Made by a program: the position numbers and the translations under genes
Part shown: one piece after another, positions 25,210 through 34,152 of the stretch
How the letters are laid out: each line of letters starts with the position of its first letter
Numbering within the stretch: the first letter of the stretch is position 1
The notes under the pieces: model-generated
Seen by the model: only the letters and a program-made list of their open reading frames with translations
Database searches by the model: none
Told to the model about the DNA's origin: nothing
From: Mycolicibacter engbaekii
Lineage (GTDB): Bacteria; Actinomycetota; Actinomycetes; Mycobacteriales; Mycobacteriaceae
Assembly: GCF_002101585.1 (NCBI RefSeq)
Contig: NZ_LQOT01000069.1
Coordinates: 186,001 to 250,000 of the forward strand
Reading direction: 5' to 3'
DNA: 64,000 nt

Positions 25210-26358
25210 TCAGCGGGTCAGAATGGTGGCCGCAGCGGTGCCGGGCGCGCCGTAGAGCTGCGCAAACCCGACCTTGGGTGCACCGGGCACCTGCCGGTCG
25301 CCGGCCTCGCCGCGCAGTTGGCGCACCAGCTCGTGGATCTGGCGCAGCCCGGAGGCGCCGATCGGTTCGCCGTTGGCGATCAGCCCGCCGTCGGTGTTGA
25401 TCGGCAGCGACCCGCCGATCTCGGTGGCCCCGTCGGCCAGCAGCTTCTCCTGGTCGCCGTCGGCGCAGAACCCGCACTCGGCCATGTGGATGACCTCGGC
25501 CCCGGCGTCGGTGTCCTGCAACTGGATGACATCGACGTCGGCCGGTGCCACGCCGGCCTTCTCGAAGGCGGCACGCGCGGCGTACACCGTGGGCGCCACA
25601 TCCTCGGCGACCGGGGCGAAGGTGGTGTTGACCTCGTAGGCGCCGTAGCGGCGGGTACGGACCTCCACCGCCCGCAGGTACACCGGCTTGTCGGTGTAGC
25701 GGTGCGCGATGTCGGCCCGGCACATCACCACCGCCGCCGCGCCTTCGTCGGGGGCGCAGAACATGTACTGGGTCAGCGGGTAGTTCAGCATCGTCGATCC
25801 GAGGATCTCCTCTTCGGAGATCGGTTTGCGCCGGAACGCATTGGGGTTCAGCGCGCCGTTACGGAAGTTCTTCGCCGCGACTTTGGCCAGGGTCTGCTGG
25901 GAGATGCCGTGGTCGTGCAGGTAGCGGTTGGCCTTCATGCCGAAGAACTGCGTGGTCAGGTACTGGCCGTTCTCGGCGTACCACCGCGGCATGCCGACCA
26001 GTGCCGGATCCTCGGTGAACGCCCCGCGCGGGTGCTTGTCCAGCCCGACGGCGATACCGATGTCGTAGTCGCCCAACCGGATCCCGTCCGCGCAGACTTT
26101 GGCCGCGCTGGCCGCCGTCGCACAGGCGTTGAACACGTTGGTGAACGGGATACCGGACAACCCGACCATCCCGACGATCGCGTCCGGGTTGGCCACCGTC
26201 CAACTACCGCCGGTCGCTGCGCCGATGTCCTTCCAGTCCACGCCCGCATCGGCCACCGCGGCGAAGATGGCGTCCACCCCCATCTCCATCGCCGACTTGC
26301 CCTCGAACCGGCCGAACGGGTGCAGGCCGACCCCGATGATCGCTACGTCGTTGACCAT
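25210..26358 (-). CDS. Thiolase-like lipid-transfer protein (Ltp/SCP-x type)
   Basis: 382-residue thiolase-fold protein, close in length to mycobacterial Ltp2. Cys79 in VFNACATAAS stands at the nucleophile position. The catalytic His motif GHP is replaced by GEPIGASG, and the end reads FAQLYGAPGTAAATIL without the second Cys. True thiolysis is therefore unlikely. Together with the DUF35 gene 10 bases upstream this is a second Ltp-DUF35 pair in the island. The known pair Ltp2-ChsH2 cleaves a beta-hydroxyacyl-CoA by retro-aldol reaction; I infer an analogous step. Confidence 0.85.
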   Translation of the reverse strand: MVNDVAIIGVGLHPFGRFEGKSAMEMGVDAIFAAVADAGVDWKDIGAATGGSWTVANPDAIVGMVGLSGIPFTNVFNACATAASAAKVCADGIRLGDYDIGIAVGLDKHPRGAFTEDPALVGMPRWYAENGQYLTTQFFGMKANRYLHDHGISQQTLAKVAAKNFRNGALNPNAFRRKPISEEEILGSTMLNYPLTQYMFCAPDEGAAAVVMCRADIAHRYTDKPVYLRAVEVRTRRYGAYEVNTTFAPVAEDVAPTVYAARAAFEKAGVAPADVDVIQLQDTDAGAEVIHMAECGFCADGDQEKLLADGATEIGGSLPINTDGGLIANGEPIGASGLRQIHELVRQLRGEAGDRQVPGAPKVGFAQLYGAPGTAAATILTR

Positions 26359-26368
26359 CGTCTGTCTC

Positions 26369-26782
26369 CTATACCGGCCGGAACGCGAAGGTGATGACCT
26401 CGTTGCCGTCGGCGTCGGAGGTGAACGGCACCATGGTCAGCTCCACCGGCATGCCGAATTCCAGCTTCTCCGGGTCGTTCTCGGTGAGTCGGCCTTCGAC
26501 GCGGATGACGTCGCCGAGCTGCACCAGCCCGACGCCGAACGGCACGAAATCCTTGCCGGTGGGGCCCGCATACGGTGCCCCGGGCGGGAAACCCTGGGTG
26601 GTCCAGGCCACCAGCGTGCCGGTGCGCGGCAGCAATTCCTCGCTCATCTGATCGCCGCTGCAGTTCGGGCAGCGCGGCTGCACGGGGAACACCGTGGCGG
26701 TGCAGGCGCCGCAGCGACTGCCGATCAACTGCGGGTCTTCGGCCGGCCACGTCGATATCTCTGGTGCGAGCGCCTTCTGCAT
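26369..26782 (-). CDS. DUF35 OB-fold protein with intact zinc ribbon
   Basis: 137-residue DUF35 protein. The zinc ribbon is complete: Cys24, Cys27, Cys38 and Cys41 in CGACTATVFPVQPRCPNC. The OB-fold follows (GTLVAWTTQGFPPG; VPFGVGLVQLGDVIRVEGRL). It is the probable partner of the downstream Ltp-like protein. It differs from the DUF35 at 20826, which lost the ribbon cysteines. Strong ribosome site GGAGG 4 bases before ATG 26782. First gene of the minus-strand group controlled from 26802-26822. Confidence 0.86.
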   Translation of the reverse strand: MQKALAPEISTWPAEDPQLIGSRCGACTATVFPVQPRCPNCSGDQMSEELLPRTGTLVAWTTQGFPPGAPYAGPTGKDFVPFGVGLVQLGDVIRVEGRLTENDPEKLEFGMPVELTMVPFTSDADGNEVITFAFRPV

Positions 26783-26801
26783 GGATCCTCCGTGTGTGTC
26801 C

Positions 26802-26822
26802 TAACTGTAATGCTTACAGTAA
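26802..26822. promoter_or_regulatory. TetR-type operator, near-perfect copy
   Basis: TAACTGTAA, spacer TGC, TTACAGTAA: 17 of 18 consensus positions. It lies between the divergent DUF35-Ltp-amidohydrolase group (start 26782) and the reductase-thioesterase pair (start 26865). Only 19 bases separate it from the DUF35 start codon. Confidence 0.75.
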
Positions 26823-26864
26823 TGTACGATCGCAGGACTTGACCAGCGGGCGGGGAGTTCAGTT

Positions 26865-27881
26865 ATGACTGCGAGCAACGGATCGCCGACTACGCGACGG
26901 CGCGCGCTGGTGATGGGCGCCAGCGGCAACGTCGGCGCGTGCGTCACCCGGCATCTGGTGGCCCGCGGCGACGACGTGCGGGTGCTGCTGCGCCGGTCCA
27001 GCTCCACCCGGGGTATCGACGGGCTCGAGGTGCAGCGTTGCTACGGCGACATCTTCGACACCGAGGCGGTGACGGCCGCCATGGCCGACCGCGACGTCGT
27101 CTACTACTGCGTCGTCGACACCCGGATGGAGCTGCGCGACTCCGCGCCGCTGTACCGCACCAACGTCGAGGGGCTGCGTAACGTGCTGGAGGTGGCCGCG
27201 CAGGCCGACCTGGACCGGTTCGTGTTCCTGAGCACCATCGGCACCATCGCCGTCGGCCTCAACGGCGAAACGGTCGATGAGACGACGCCGTTCAACTGGG
27301 CGGACCGCGGCGGGGACTACATCGCCTCCCGCCGGGCCGCCGAGGAACTGGTGCTGCGCTACGTCACCGAGCGGGGGGTCCCGGCCGTCGTCGCCAATGT
27401 GTCGAACCCCTACGGCCCACCCGATTGGCAACCGCGGCAGGGCGCGTTGATTCAGGCGGCGGCGCTGGGCAAGATGCCGTGCTACGTGCGCGGGATCGGT
27501 GCCGAGGTGGTGGGTATCGACGATGCCGCCCAGGCGCTGCTGCTGGCCGCCGAGCGGGGCCGAGTCGGTGAGCGTTACATCATCTCCGAGCGCTACATGA
27601 CCCAACGGGACATGCTCACCGTCGCCGCCGAAGCCGTCGGCGCCAAACCGCCGCGTATCGGCATACCGATAGCGGTCATGCACGCCATGGGGCACCTCGC
27701 CGGCGCGGTCGGAGCGGTGCTGCGCCGGGACATCCCGTTCAATGCGACCGGCGCTCGACTGCTGGCGTTGACGTCGCCCGCCGATCATTCTAAGGCAACC
27801 CGGGAACTGGGCTGGCATCCGGAGCCGACCGAGCATTCCATCTGCCGTGCCGCCCGGTTCTATGTGGAGCGCAACTCATGA
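26865..27881 (+). CDS. NAD-dependent epimerase/extended SDR, 3-beta-HSD-like, with Lys to Arg change
   Basis: 338-residue extended SDR. GASGNVG (18-24) binds the dinucleotide; STIGTIAV supplies the serine. The catalytic pair reads Tyr152...Arg156 in DYIASRRAAEE, with Arg in place of the usual Lys, an uncommon change that could slow or alter catalysis. YGPPDWQP and the C-terminal ELGWHPEPTEHS fit dihydroflavonol reductase/3-beta-hydroxysteroid dehydrogenase relatives. The substrate is probably a hydroxylated ring compound or its CoA ester (inference). Overlaps the thioesterase gene by 4 bases. Confidence 0.82.
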   Translation: MTASNGSPTTRRRALVMGASGNVGACVTRHLVARGDDVRVLLRRSSSTRGIDGLEVQRCYGDIFDTEAVTAAMADRDVVYYCVVDTRMELRDSAPLYRTNVEGLRNVLEVAAQADLDRFVFLSTIGTIAVGLNGETVDETTPFNWADRGGDYIASRRAAEELVLRYVTERGVPAVVANVSNPYGPPDWQPRQGALIQAAALGKMPCYVRGIGAEVVGIDDAAQALLLAAERGRVGERYIISERYMTQRDMLTVAAEAVGAKPPRIGIPIAVMHAMGHLAGAVGAVLRRDIPFNATGARLLALTSPADHSKATRELGWHPEPTEHSICRAARFYVERNS

Positions 27882-28681
27882 TCCCGTTCGTGGTTCGTCG
27901 CGGTGACGACCTGGTGCCCAACCCGATCGCGCACGGCGGCTGGGGGCCGACACTCGGCGGACAGGTGGTCGGCGGTCTGCTGGCCCGTGCCGTCGAGCAG
28001 CAGGTGCCCGATGCCGACCTGCAACCGGCCCGCCTGACCGTGGAGATCCTGCGTCGGGTGGCCGGTGCGCCGCTTCAGGTCAGCGCGTCGGTGGTGCGCT
28101 CGGGTTCCCGGATGCGGGCAGTCGACGCCGAGATGACCCAGGGCGGGGAGCGGGTCGCCCGTGCCTCGGCGCTGTACCTGCGTCGCGGCACCCAGCCCGA
28201 CGGGGACTTCTTCACCACCGAGGTTGCGCTACCGCCGGTTCCGGAAGAGCCCGCGCAGCTGGACGAGTCGGTTCCGATGCTCATCCGGACCTACGGCGAC
28301 GACGACGGCAACGGGATCCCCTGGCAGACCGCCGGACCGCGTTACGCCTGGTTGCGTGAGATCCGTGACCTGGTCGACGGCGAGGAGTTGACGCCGTTCG
28401 TGCGGGCGGCGATGGCCGTGGACGTCACCGCGTCGATGACGAACTTCAGCACCAAGGGGCTGGCCTTCATCAACGCCGACTACACCCTGACGCTGAGCCG
28501 GCTGCCGATCGGCCCGTACATCGGGATGGCGGCGCTGACCCACTACAGCGACGCCGGCGTCGCGACCGGTAGCGCCGCTCTGTTCGACGGCAGCGGCCCG
28601 ATCGGCACTGGGGTGTCCACCGCGATCGCGAACTTCACCTTCGATGCCGCCGGCCAGGGCAATGGGCTCGCGGCCGGTTAG
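27878..28681 (+). CDS. TesB-like acyl-CoA thioesterase family protein
   Basis: 267-residue double-hotdog protein. NPIAHGGWGPTLGGQVVGGL (15-34) is the N-terminal hotdog helix of TesB-like thioesterases, followed by LTVEILRRVAGAPLQV and RASALYLRRG. The second hotdog has TNFSTKGLAFINADYTLTLSR. It probably releases CoA from pathway acyl-CoAs. ATG overlaps the reductase stop (ATGA), so the two are translationally coupled. Its stop overlaps the stop of the convergent CoA-transferase gene by 4 bases. Confidence 0.83.
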   Translation: MIPFVVRRGDDLVPNPIAHGGWGPTLGGQVVGGLLARAVEQQVPDADLQPARLTVEILRRVAGAPLQVSASVVRSGSRMRAVDAEMTQGGERVARASALYLRRGTQPDGDFFTTEVALPPVPEEPAQLDESVPMLIRTYGDDDGNGIPWQTAGPRYAWLREIRDLVDGEELTPFVRAAMAVDVTASMTNFSTKGLAFINADYTLTLSRLPIGPYIGMAALTHYSDAGVATGSAALFDGSGPIGTGVSTAIANFTFDAAGQGNGLAAG

Positions 28682-29904
28682 GCGATGTCGCCGGACTCCT
28701 TGAGTTTTTCGATGCGGTCCCAGTCCAAGCCGAGTTCCATCAGCACGATCTCGGTGTGCTCGGAGGCCTGCGGGGCGCGGGTGGTCTCCAGCGGTTCGTG
28801 GTTGAACTGCACCGGGCCGCGCACCACCTTCAACGGCGGCCCGCCGTCGCCGGGCTCGACCTCGGCGATCATGTCGTTGGCGATGGCCTGCTCATCGGAG
28901 CCCAGGTCGACCAGGCTCTGGAATGGTGCCCACTGGCCCTTCATCGTCTTGAGGTGTTGGCGCCAGAACTCGAAGGGCTTGGCGCCGATCGCATCGACGA
29001 TCAACGCGCTGGCCGCCTCGGCGTTCTGCATCAGCGGCAACACCTCGGAGAAGCGCGGATCATCGGCCGCCTCGGGGATGCCCAGGTGCTCGAAGGTGTC
29101 GCGGATATAGCCGGTCGGGCTGACGATGCACAGATTGATGGTCCCGCCGTCGGATGTCGTGTAGTTGCCCAGGAACGGGTTCGCCGGGGATCCACCGGAT
29201 TCCGGCATCGTCGCCCGCATGGCCTCGCCGGTGTCCATGCCCTGGGTGACGCTGGCGCCGGCCGCCCACCATGCGGTCGACAGCAGCGACACGTCGACCT
29301 CCAGGGCTTCCCCGGTGCGTTCGCGGTGCAGCAGTGCTGCGGCGATCCCGCCGGCGATGTTCATCCCGCCGACCGAATCGCCGAACGCGGGAATCCCCTG
29401 CGACAGTGGCGCGCCCAGTTCCTCGGGGCTGAGCGCATGGCCGACCCCGCTGCGCGTCCAGAACGCGGTGCCGTCGAATCCGCCGATGTCGCGTTCGGGC
29501 CCCTTGTCCCCGTACGCGCTGCCGCGGGCGTAGACGATGTTGGGGTTCGCGGCGCGGATGTGCTCGACGTCGAACTTGTTCTTCTGCCGTGCCCGGGGCA
29601 GATAGTTGGTCAAGAACACGTCGGCGGTGGCGGCCAGTTCGTAGAGCACCTGTTGCCCGCCGGGAGTCGACACGTCGATCCCGACGCTGCGCTTGCCCCG
29701 GTTCGGGTGCTCCATCAGCGGATGGCGGTCCGGGTTGAGTTCGAACCCGCCCATTTTGATGAACCCGCGCTGGGTGTCGCCGCGCACCGGGTGCTCGACT
29801 TTGATGACGTCGGCGCCCCAATCGGCCAGGATGGCGCCGGCCGCCGGAACGAAGGTGAACTGCGCGACTTCCAGCACCCGGAAGCCGTCCATGACTTTGA
29901 TCAA
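28678..29904 (-). CDS. CaiB/BaiF family (class III) CoA-transferase
   Basis: 408-residue class III CoA-transferase moving CoA between carboxylic acids. GAILADWGADVIKVEHP is the conserved N-terminal nucleotide-type fold. The segment FLTNYLPRARQKNKFDVEHI precedes the usual catalytic-Asp region GFDGTAFWTRSG. The start is uncertain: a TTG at 29904 has AGGAG at proper spacing, while the first downstream ATG is at 29892; the longer frame crosses the operator at 29957 and is rejected. It is divergent from an aldehyde dehydrogenase gene. Confidence 0.85.
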   Translation of the reverse strand: MIKVMDGFRVLEVAQFTFVPAAGAILADWGADVIKVEHPVRGDTQRGFIKMGGFELNPDRHPLMEHPNRGKRSVGIDVSTPGGQQVLYELAATADVFLTNYLPRARQKNKFDVEHIRAANPNIVYARGSAYGDKGPERDIGGFDGTAFWTRSGVGHALSPEELGAPLSQGIPAFGDSVGGMNIAGGIAAALLHRERTGEALEVDVSLLSTAWWAAGASVTQGMDTGEAMRATMPESGGSPANPFLGNYTTSDGGTINLCIVSPTGYIRDTFEHLGIPEAADDPRFSEVLPLMQNAEAASALIVDAIGAKPFEFWRQHLKTMKGQWAPFQSLVDLGSDEQAIANDMIAEVEPGDGGPPLKVVRGPVQFNHEPLETTRAPQASEHTEIVLMELGLDWDRIEKLKESGDIA

Positions 29905-29956
29905 CTCAGCGTGCTCCTGCCGCCGTGCGAACCGATCCAGAACCAATTGAAGTATT

Positions 29957-29977
29957 CTACTGTAATGGTTACGGTTG
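29957..29977. promoter_or_regulatory. TetR-type operator between CoA-transferase and aldehyde dehydrogenase genes
   Basis: CTACTGTAA, spacer TGG, TTACGGTTG: about 15 of 18 consensus positions. The site is 52 bases from the CoA-transferase start and 25 bases from the aldehyde dehydrogenase GTG. Confidence 0.65.
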
Positions 29978-30002
29978 GGCATCCGAAAAGGTTGGGGGCC
30001 AG

Positions 30003-31538
30003 GTGAGCGACGGTCGGCAACAGGTCACCAGTGTGGAGATCGGCGAGCGTGCCGCCGCGGCGGCGGAGTCGCGCATGCTGATCGACGGCAAGCTGGTTGC
30101 CGCGGCTTCGGGCGCGGAGTTCGACAACCACAGCCCGGCCACCGGACGACTGCTGGGCACCACGGCGGCCGCCGATGCGGTCGACATGAACTCGGCGATC
30201 GCCGCCGCGCGCCGAGCGTTCGACGACACCGACTGGTCGACCAATCGGGAGCTGCGCAAGCGCTGCCTGGCGCAACTGCAGTCCGCGCTGGAGTCCGAGC
30301 AGGAGGAGCTGCGTACCGAGCTGATCGCCGAGGTCGGCTGTCCGGTCATGACAACGCAACTGGCCCAATTGGATTGGCCGCTGGTCGACGGGCTGCGCTA
30401 CCCCGGAAAGCTGATCGACGAGTTCGAATGGGAGCGGCAACTCGAGGGCGGCGGGCTGTTCGGTGAGCGCAACGTCCGCACGGTCGTCAAGGAACCGGTC
30501 GGTGTGGTCGCGGCGATCACGCCGTCGAACTTTCCTGTCGAGGTGATCCTCAACAAGCTCGGCCCGGCGCTGGCCGCCGGCAACACCGTCGTCCTCAAAC
30601 CGGACCCGAACACCCCGTGGAACGCCACCCGGCTGGGAAGGCTGGTCGCCGAGCACACCGACATTCCCGCGGGGGTTCTCAACGTGGTGCCCACGCCGTC
30701 CAACGAGGTCGCCGGGATGCTGGGCACCGACGCCCGAGTGGACATGGTCTCGTTCACCGGATCCACCGCGGTCGGAAAGATGTTGGCCCGCAACGGTGCC
30801 GACACCATGAAGCGCACATTCTTGGAGCTGGGCGGCAAATCGGCGTTGATCGTGCTCGACGACGCCGATCCGGCCAAGGTGCTGCCCGGGGCGATCGGGG
30901 TGTGCGTCCACGCCGGGCAGGCCTGCGCGGCGACCACCCGGATGCTGGTCCACGTCTCGCTCTTCGACGAGCTGCTGGCGGCGGTGACCGCGGCCTTCGC
31001 CGCGGTATCGGTGGGGGACCCGGCACTGCCGCAGACCCTGGTCGGCCCGCTGATCAGCGCCGCGCAGAAGCAACGTGTGCTCGACGCGTACACCCAGGCC
31101 CGCCGGGATGGTGCCGAGATCACCACCGGCGGCGGGGAAGTCGTCGGGCTTCCGCCGGAGCTGGCCGGGGGGCACTACGTGCAGCCGACGGTCATCGCCG
31201 GTGTCGACAACAGCGCCGCGATCGCCCAGCACGAGGTGTTCGGGCCGGTGTTGGTGATGCTGCCGTTCTCCGACGACGACGAGGCGGTGCGGATCGCCAA
31301 CGACAGTGCCTTCGGGCTGGCCGGTGCGGTGGTCTCGGCATCCACCGAGCGGGCCATGGCGGTGGCCCGTCGGGTCCGTACCGGGGCGATCGGTGTCAAC
31401 GGCGGCATGTACTACGGGGCCGACGCGCCGTTCGGCGGCTACAAGAGCAGCGGTTGGGGAAGACAGTGTGGGATCGAGGGGTTCTCGCAGTACCTGGAGA
31501 CCAAGACGATCGGCCACCGCAGGCCCCGCGGGGCGTGA
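30003..31538 (+). CDS. Aldehyde dehydrogenase family protein
   Basis: 511-residue NAD(P)-dependent aldehyde dehydrogenase. ITPSNFPVEV and VVLKPDPNTPW bind the cofactor. FTGSTAVGK is the Rossmann turn, Glu275 in ELGGK the general base, and Cys308 in AGQACAATTR the nucleophile. It probably oxidises an aldehyde made by a P450 or retro-aldolase to the acid used by the acyl-CoA synthetases (inference). GTG start at 30003, 26 codons inside the longest open frame, because that frame would cross the operator. Confidence 0.9.
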   Translation: MSDGRQQVTSVEIGERAAAAAESRMLIDGKLVAAASGAEFDNHSPATGRLLGTTAAADAVDMNSAIAAARRAFDDTDWSTNRELRKRCLAQLQSALESEQEELRTELIAEVGCPVMTTQLAQLDWPLVDGLRYPGKLIDEFEWERQLEGGGLFGERNVRTVVKEPVGVVAAITPSNFPVEVILNKLGPALAAGNTVVLKPDPNTPWNATRLGRLVAEHTDIPAGVLNVVPTPSNEVAGMLGTDARVDMVSFTGSTAVGKMLARNGADTMKRTFLELGGKSALIVLDDADPAKVLPGAIGVCVHAGQACAATTRMLVHVSLFDELLAAVTAAFAAVSVGDPALPQTLVGPLISAAQKQRVLDAYTQARRDGAEITTGGGEVVGLPPELAGGHYVQPTVIAGVDNSAAIAQHEVFGPVLVMLPFSDDDEAVRIANDSAFGLAGAVVSASTERAMAVARRVRTGAIGVNGGMYYGADAPFGGYKSSGWGRQCGIEGFSQYLETKTIGHRRPRGA

Positions 31539-31570
31539 GGCGGACCGTGCGGTTCGGCCTTCGCTGGACG

Positions 31571-32782
31571 TTATCTGGCGCTGAACGTCACCGGTAGCGA
31601 CCGCGGCGAGCGGAACGGCTGGCCGTAGATGTGCGGGTCGCCGTCGGTGACCAGGGTGATCTCGTCGAGGCGTTCCAGCAGGCATTCCATCGCGACCCGC
31701 ATCTCCATCCGGGCCAGGTGCAGCCCCATGCAGGTGTGTTCGCCGGCGGCGAAGGTGATGTGCGGAATCCACTTGCGGAAGATGTCGAACTCCTCGGCGC
31801 GCTCCCAGCGACTCTCGTCGCGGTTGGCCGACCCGATGCAGACATCGACGACGGCGCCGGCGGGAACCGCCACGCCGGCGACCTGGGTATCGCGGATCGC
31901 GGTGCGCTGCACCGTGGTCAGCGGGGTCTCGTAGCGCAGCCCCTCTTCGATGGCGGCGCCGATCAGATCGTGGTCGGCGCGCACCGCGGCGAACTGGTCG
32001 GGGTGGGTGAGCAGCAGGAACAGCAGGTTGCTGGTGGCCCGGTAGGTGGTCTCCAGTCCGGCCGGCAGCAGCAGGCGCAGGAACGAGAAGATGGCTTCGT
32101 CGGTGAGCTTCTCGCCGTCGACCTCCGCGGTGACCAGATCGCCGATGATGTCGGCGGTGGGACGCGACTTGCGCTTGTCCATCTGGGCCAGGAAGTAGTC
32201 CTTGAGAGCCGTCGAGGCGGTGAACGCGCGTTCGTGGTCGACGGTGTAGCTGATCAGTTCCATCGCCCGTTGCCGGAACCACGGCAGATCCTCTTCGGGC
32301 AGGCCCAGCAGCTTGGAGATCACCCGGGTGGGGAACTCGAAGGTGAAGTCGGACACCAGGTCGGCGGTGCCGGCGTCGATGACCTCGTCGATCAGTGCGG
32401 TGCAGACCGGCCGGACGATGTCGGGTTCCCAGTGCACCAGTGACTTGCGCTTGAATGCCGACGAGACCAGGTTGCGGTGCTTGCGGTGCGGTTCGCCCTC
32501 CATGGCCAGGATGGTCGGCCCGAGAAACAGGCCGATCGTCATGTCGTAGATGCGCGAGTTGAACGAATCGGAGTCGCGGAAGACCTGGTTCACCGCCTCG
32601 AAGGAGACCGCGGCGAACGGTGTTTTCGGCCGCAGCGCCGGCGGGGTCTTGGAGAAGTCCATGACCGTGCCGGGGAAGATCCCCGCCCCGCCGCGTTTGT
32701 CGGCGAAGTACGGGTAGGGGTTGCGGATGAAGTCGGCCGGCTTGTCGAGAGCGGCGGCGACGTCGTCAACCTGACTGTCCAC
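31571..32782 (-). CDS. Cytochrome P450
   Basis: 403-residue P450. The I-helix reads PAGLETTYRA, with Glu where many P450s have Asp/Glu before Thr-Thr; the K-helix is EEGLRYE; and the heme loop FAAGEHTCMG has Cys351. It is unlike the 21744 and 51366 paralogues, whose loop is FGHGVHFC, so it represents another family. It is transcribed alone from the perfect operator copy at 32810-32830. No dedicated ferredoxin is nearby. Confidence 0.91.
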   Translation of the reverse strand: MDSQVDDVAAALDKPADFIRNPYPYFADKRGGAGIFPGTVMDFSKTPPALRPKTPFAAVSFEAVNQVFRDSDSFNSRIYDMTIGLFLGPTILAMEGEPHRKHRNLVSSAFKRKSLVHWEPDIVRPVCTALIDEVIDAGTADLVSDFTFEFPTRVISKLLGLPEEDLPWFRQRAMELISYTVDHERAFTASTALKDYFLAQMDKRKSRPTADIIGDLVTAEVDGEKLTDEAIFSFLRLLLPAGLETTYRATSNLLFLLLTHPDQFAAVRADHDLIGAAIEEGLRYETPLTTVQRTAIRDTQVAGVAVPAGAVVDVCIGSANRDESRWERAEEFDIFRKWIPHITFAAGEHTCMGLHLARMEMRVAMECLLERLDEITLVTDGDPHIYGQPFRSPRSLPVTFSAR

Positions 32783-32809
32783 GGTTGACCTCCCGTTCGG
32801 CGGAGTTAG

Positions 32810-32830
32810 TTACTGTAATGATTACAGTAA
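32810..32830. promoter_or_regulatory. TetR-type operator, perfect copy
   Basis: TTACTGTAA, spacer TGA, TTACAGTAA: all 18 half-site positions match, and the halves are exact inverted copies. It lies 28 bases before the P450 start at 32782. The neighbour on the right (stop at 32857) is transcribed towards the site, so this copy serves the P450 gene alone. Confidence 0.8.
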
Positions 32831-32856
32831 ATGACTAAGTCATGGTAGCGCCAGCG

Positions 32857-34134
32857 TCACGCCAGGCTGATCGGCATCCGCTTGATGCCGTGCACGAAGG
32901 TGCTCTGCAGGTACTCCGGCTCGCCGAGCCGTACCTCCGGCAGGCGGGTGAGCAGCTCGTAGAACAGGTGTCGCAGTTGCATCCGGGCCACATGGGTACC
33001 CAGGCAGTAGTGCGCACCACCGCCGCCGAAGGCCAGGTGCGGGTTGGTGTCGCGGGTGATGTCGAACTCGTGGGGCCGATCGAAGACCGTCTCGTCCCGG
33101 TTGGCCGAGCAGTAGAACAACGCGACCTTCTCACCGGCCTTGATCTCGGTGCCGGAAATCTCGGTGTCGGTGACCGCGTGCCGGGCGAACGCGAGGACCG
33201 GGGTGGACCAGCGGACGAATTCCTCGACCGCGCCGCCGATCCGGTTGTCGTAGTCGGCCAGCAACCAGGCGCGCTGCTCGGGATGTTCGATCAGCGCCTT
33301 GAACGCGTGAGTGGTGGTCTGCTTGGTGGTGTCGTTGCCCGCCGAACCCAGCAGCACCATGAAGGAACCGAGTTCCTCGTCGGTGAGGCGATGGCCGTCC
33401 ACCTCGGCGTTGACCAACCCGGTCATCAGGTCGTCATGCGGTTCGGCGCGGCGGCGCTGTGCCAGCTCGACCCCGGAGCCGGCCAGTACTCCCAGCTGCG
33501 TCATGACGTGCACGGCGCGCTCCTCCAGCGACGCGTACTCGTCGTCGCTGCCGCTGAACAGACACTCCGCGGCGTAGGCGACCTTTGCCTGATCGGCGGG
33601 GTCGATGCCGATCATGTCGGAGACGGTGCGCATCGGCAACTGGCCCGAACAGCTTGCGACGAAATCGATCTGCTCACCGCTGCGCAGCTGGTCCAGCAGT
33701 TTGTCGACGATGTCGCGGGAGTTGGCTTTGATCTGCTCTTCGATGCGGCGGACCTGCCGCGGGGTGAACCCGGAGCTGATGAGCTTGCGGTAACGGGTGT
33801 GCTCGGGCGGGTCCATCGCCAGGAAGAACGTCATGTTGCGCTGGATCTCGGCGGGCATCGGGTCGACGCTGACGCCCTCGCGGGAGCAGAACAGCTCTTC
33901 GTGCTGACTGGCGAACTTGACGTCGGCGTGCCGGGTCACCGCCCAGTACCCGGTCTCCTGGTGCGGGAACACCGCGTCGATCGGGCGGTGCCAGGTCAGC
34001 CCCGGCTCGCTGCGCAGCGTCGCGAAGGTTTCGTCTCGGGTCCGGAATTCCTTGCCCCAGAAGGCGGTGTCGGAGATGTCCAGCCGGTGGTAGGCGTGCG
34101 GTGATGCCGTGGTGGTCGATGAATCCGCGGTCAT
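32857..34134 (-). CDS. Cytochrome P450, CYP125/142-like heme region
   Basis: 425-residue P450. The I-helix reads GSAGNDTTKQ, the K-helix EEFVRW, and the heme loop FGGGGAHYCLG has Cys377. The Gly-rich loop with AHYCLG and the segment FFLAMDPPEHTRYRKL recall the CYP124/125/142 group of sterol and isoprenoid side-chain hydroxylases; this is resemblance only. A ribosome site GAGAGGAAAC precedes ATG 34134. It is second in a pair with the SDR gene, 18 bases downstream of its stop, under the operator region 34971-35036. Confidence 0.91.
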   Translation of the reverse strand: MTADSSTTTASPHAYHRLDISDTAFWGKEFRTRDETFATLRSEPGLTWHRPIDAVFPHQETGYWAVTRHADVKFASQHEELFCSREGVSVDPMPAEIQRNMTFFLAMDPPEHTRYRKLISSGFTPRQVRRIEEQIKANSRDIVDKLLDQLRSGEQIDFVASCSGQLPMRTVSDMIGIDPADQAKVAYAAECLFSGSDDEYASLEERAVHVMTQLGVLAGSGVELAQRRRAEPHDDLMTGLVNAEVDGHRLTDEELGSFMVLLGSAGNDTTKQTTTHAFKALIEHPEQRAWLLADYDNRIGGAVEEFVRWSTPVLAFARHAVTDTEISGTEIKAGEKVALFYCSANRDETVFDRPHEFDITRDTNPHLAFGGGGAHYCLGTHVARMQLRHLFYELLTRLPEVRLGEPEYLQSTFVHGIKRMPISLA

Positions 34135-34152
34135 GGTTTCCTCTCGGTGGCG

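Noticed and set aside
24067..26394. Plus-strand open frame of 775 codons
   Set aside because: Antisense to the well supported amidohydrolase and Ltp genes; no recognisable motif, composition of a shadow frame.
29901..32282. Minus-strand open frame of 793 codons
   Set aside because: Antisense to the aldehyde dehydrogenase and out of frame with the P450; no domain features.
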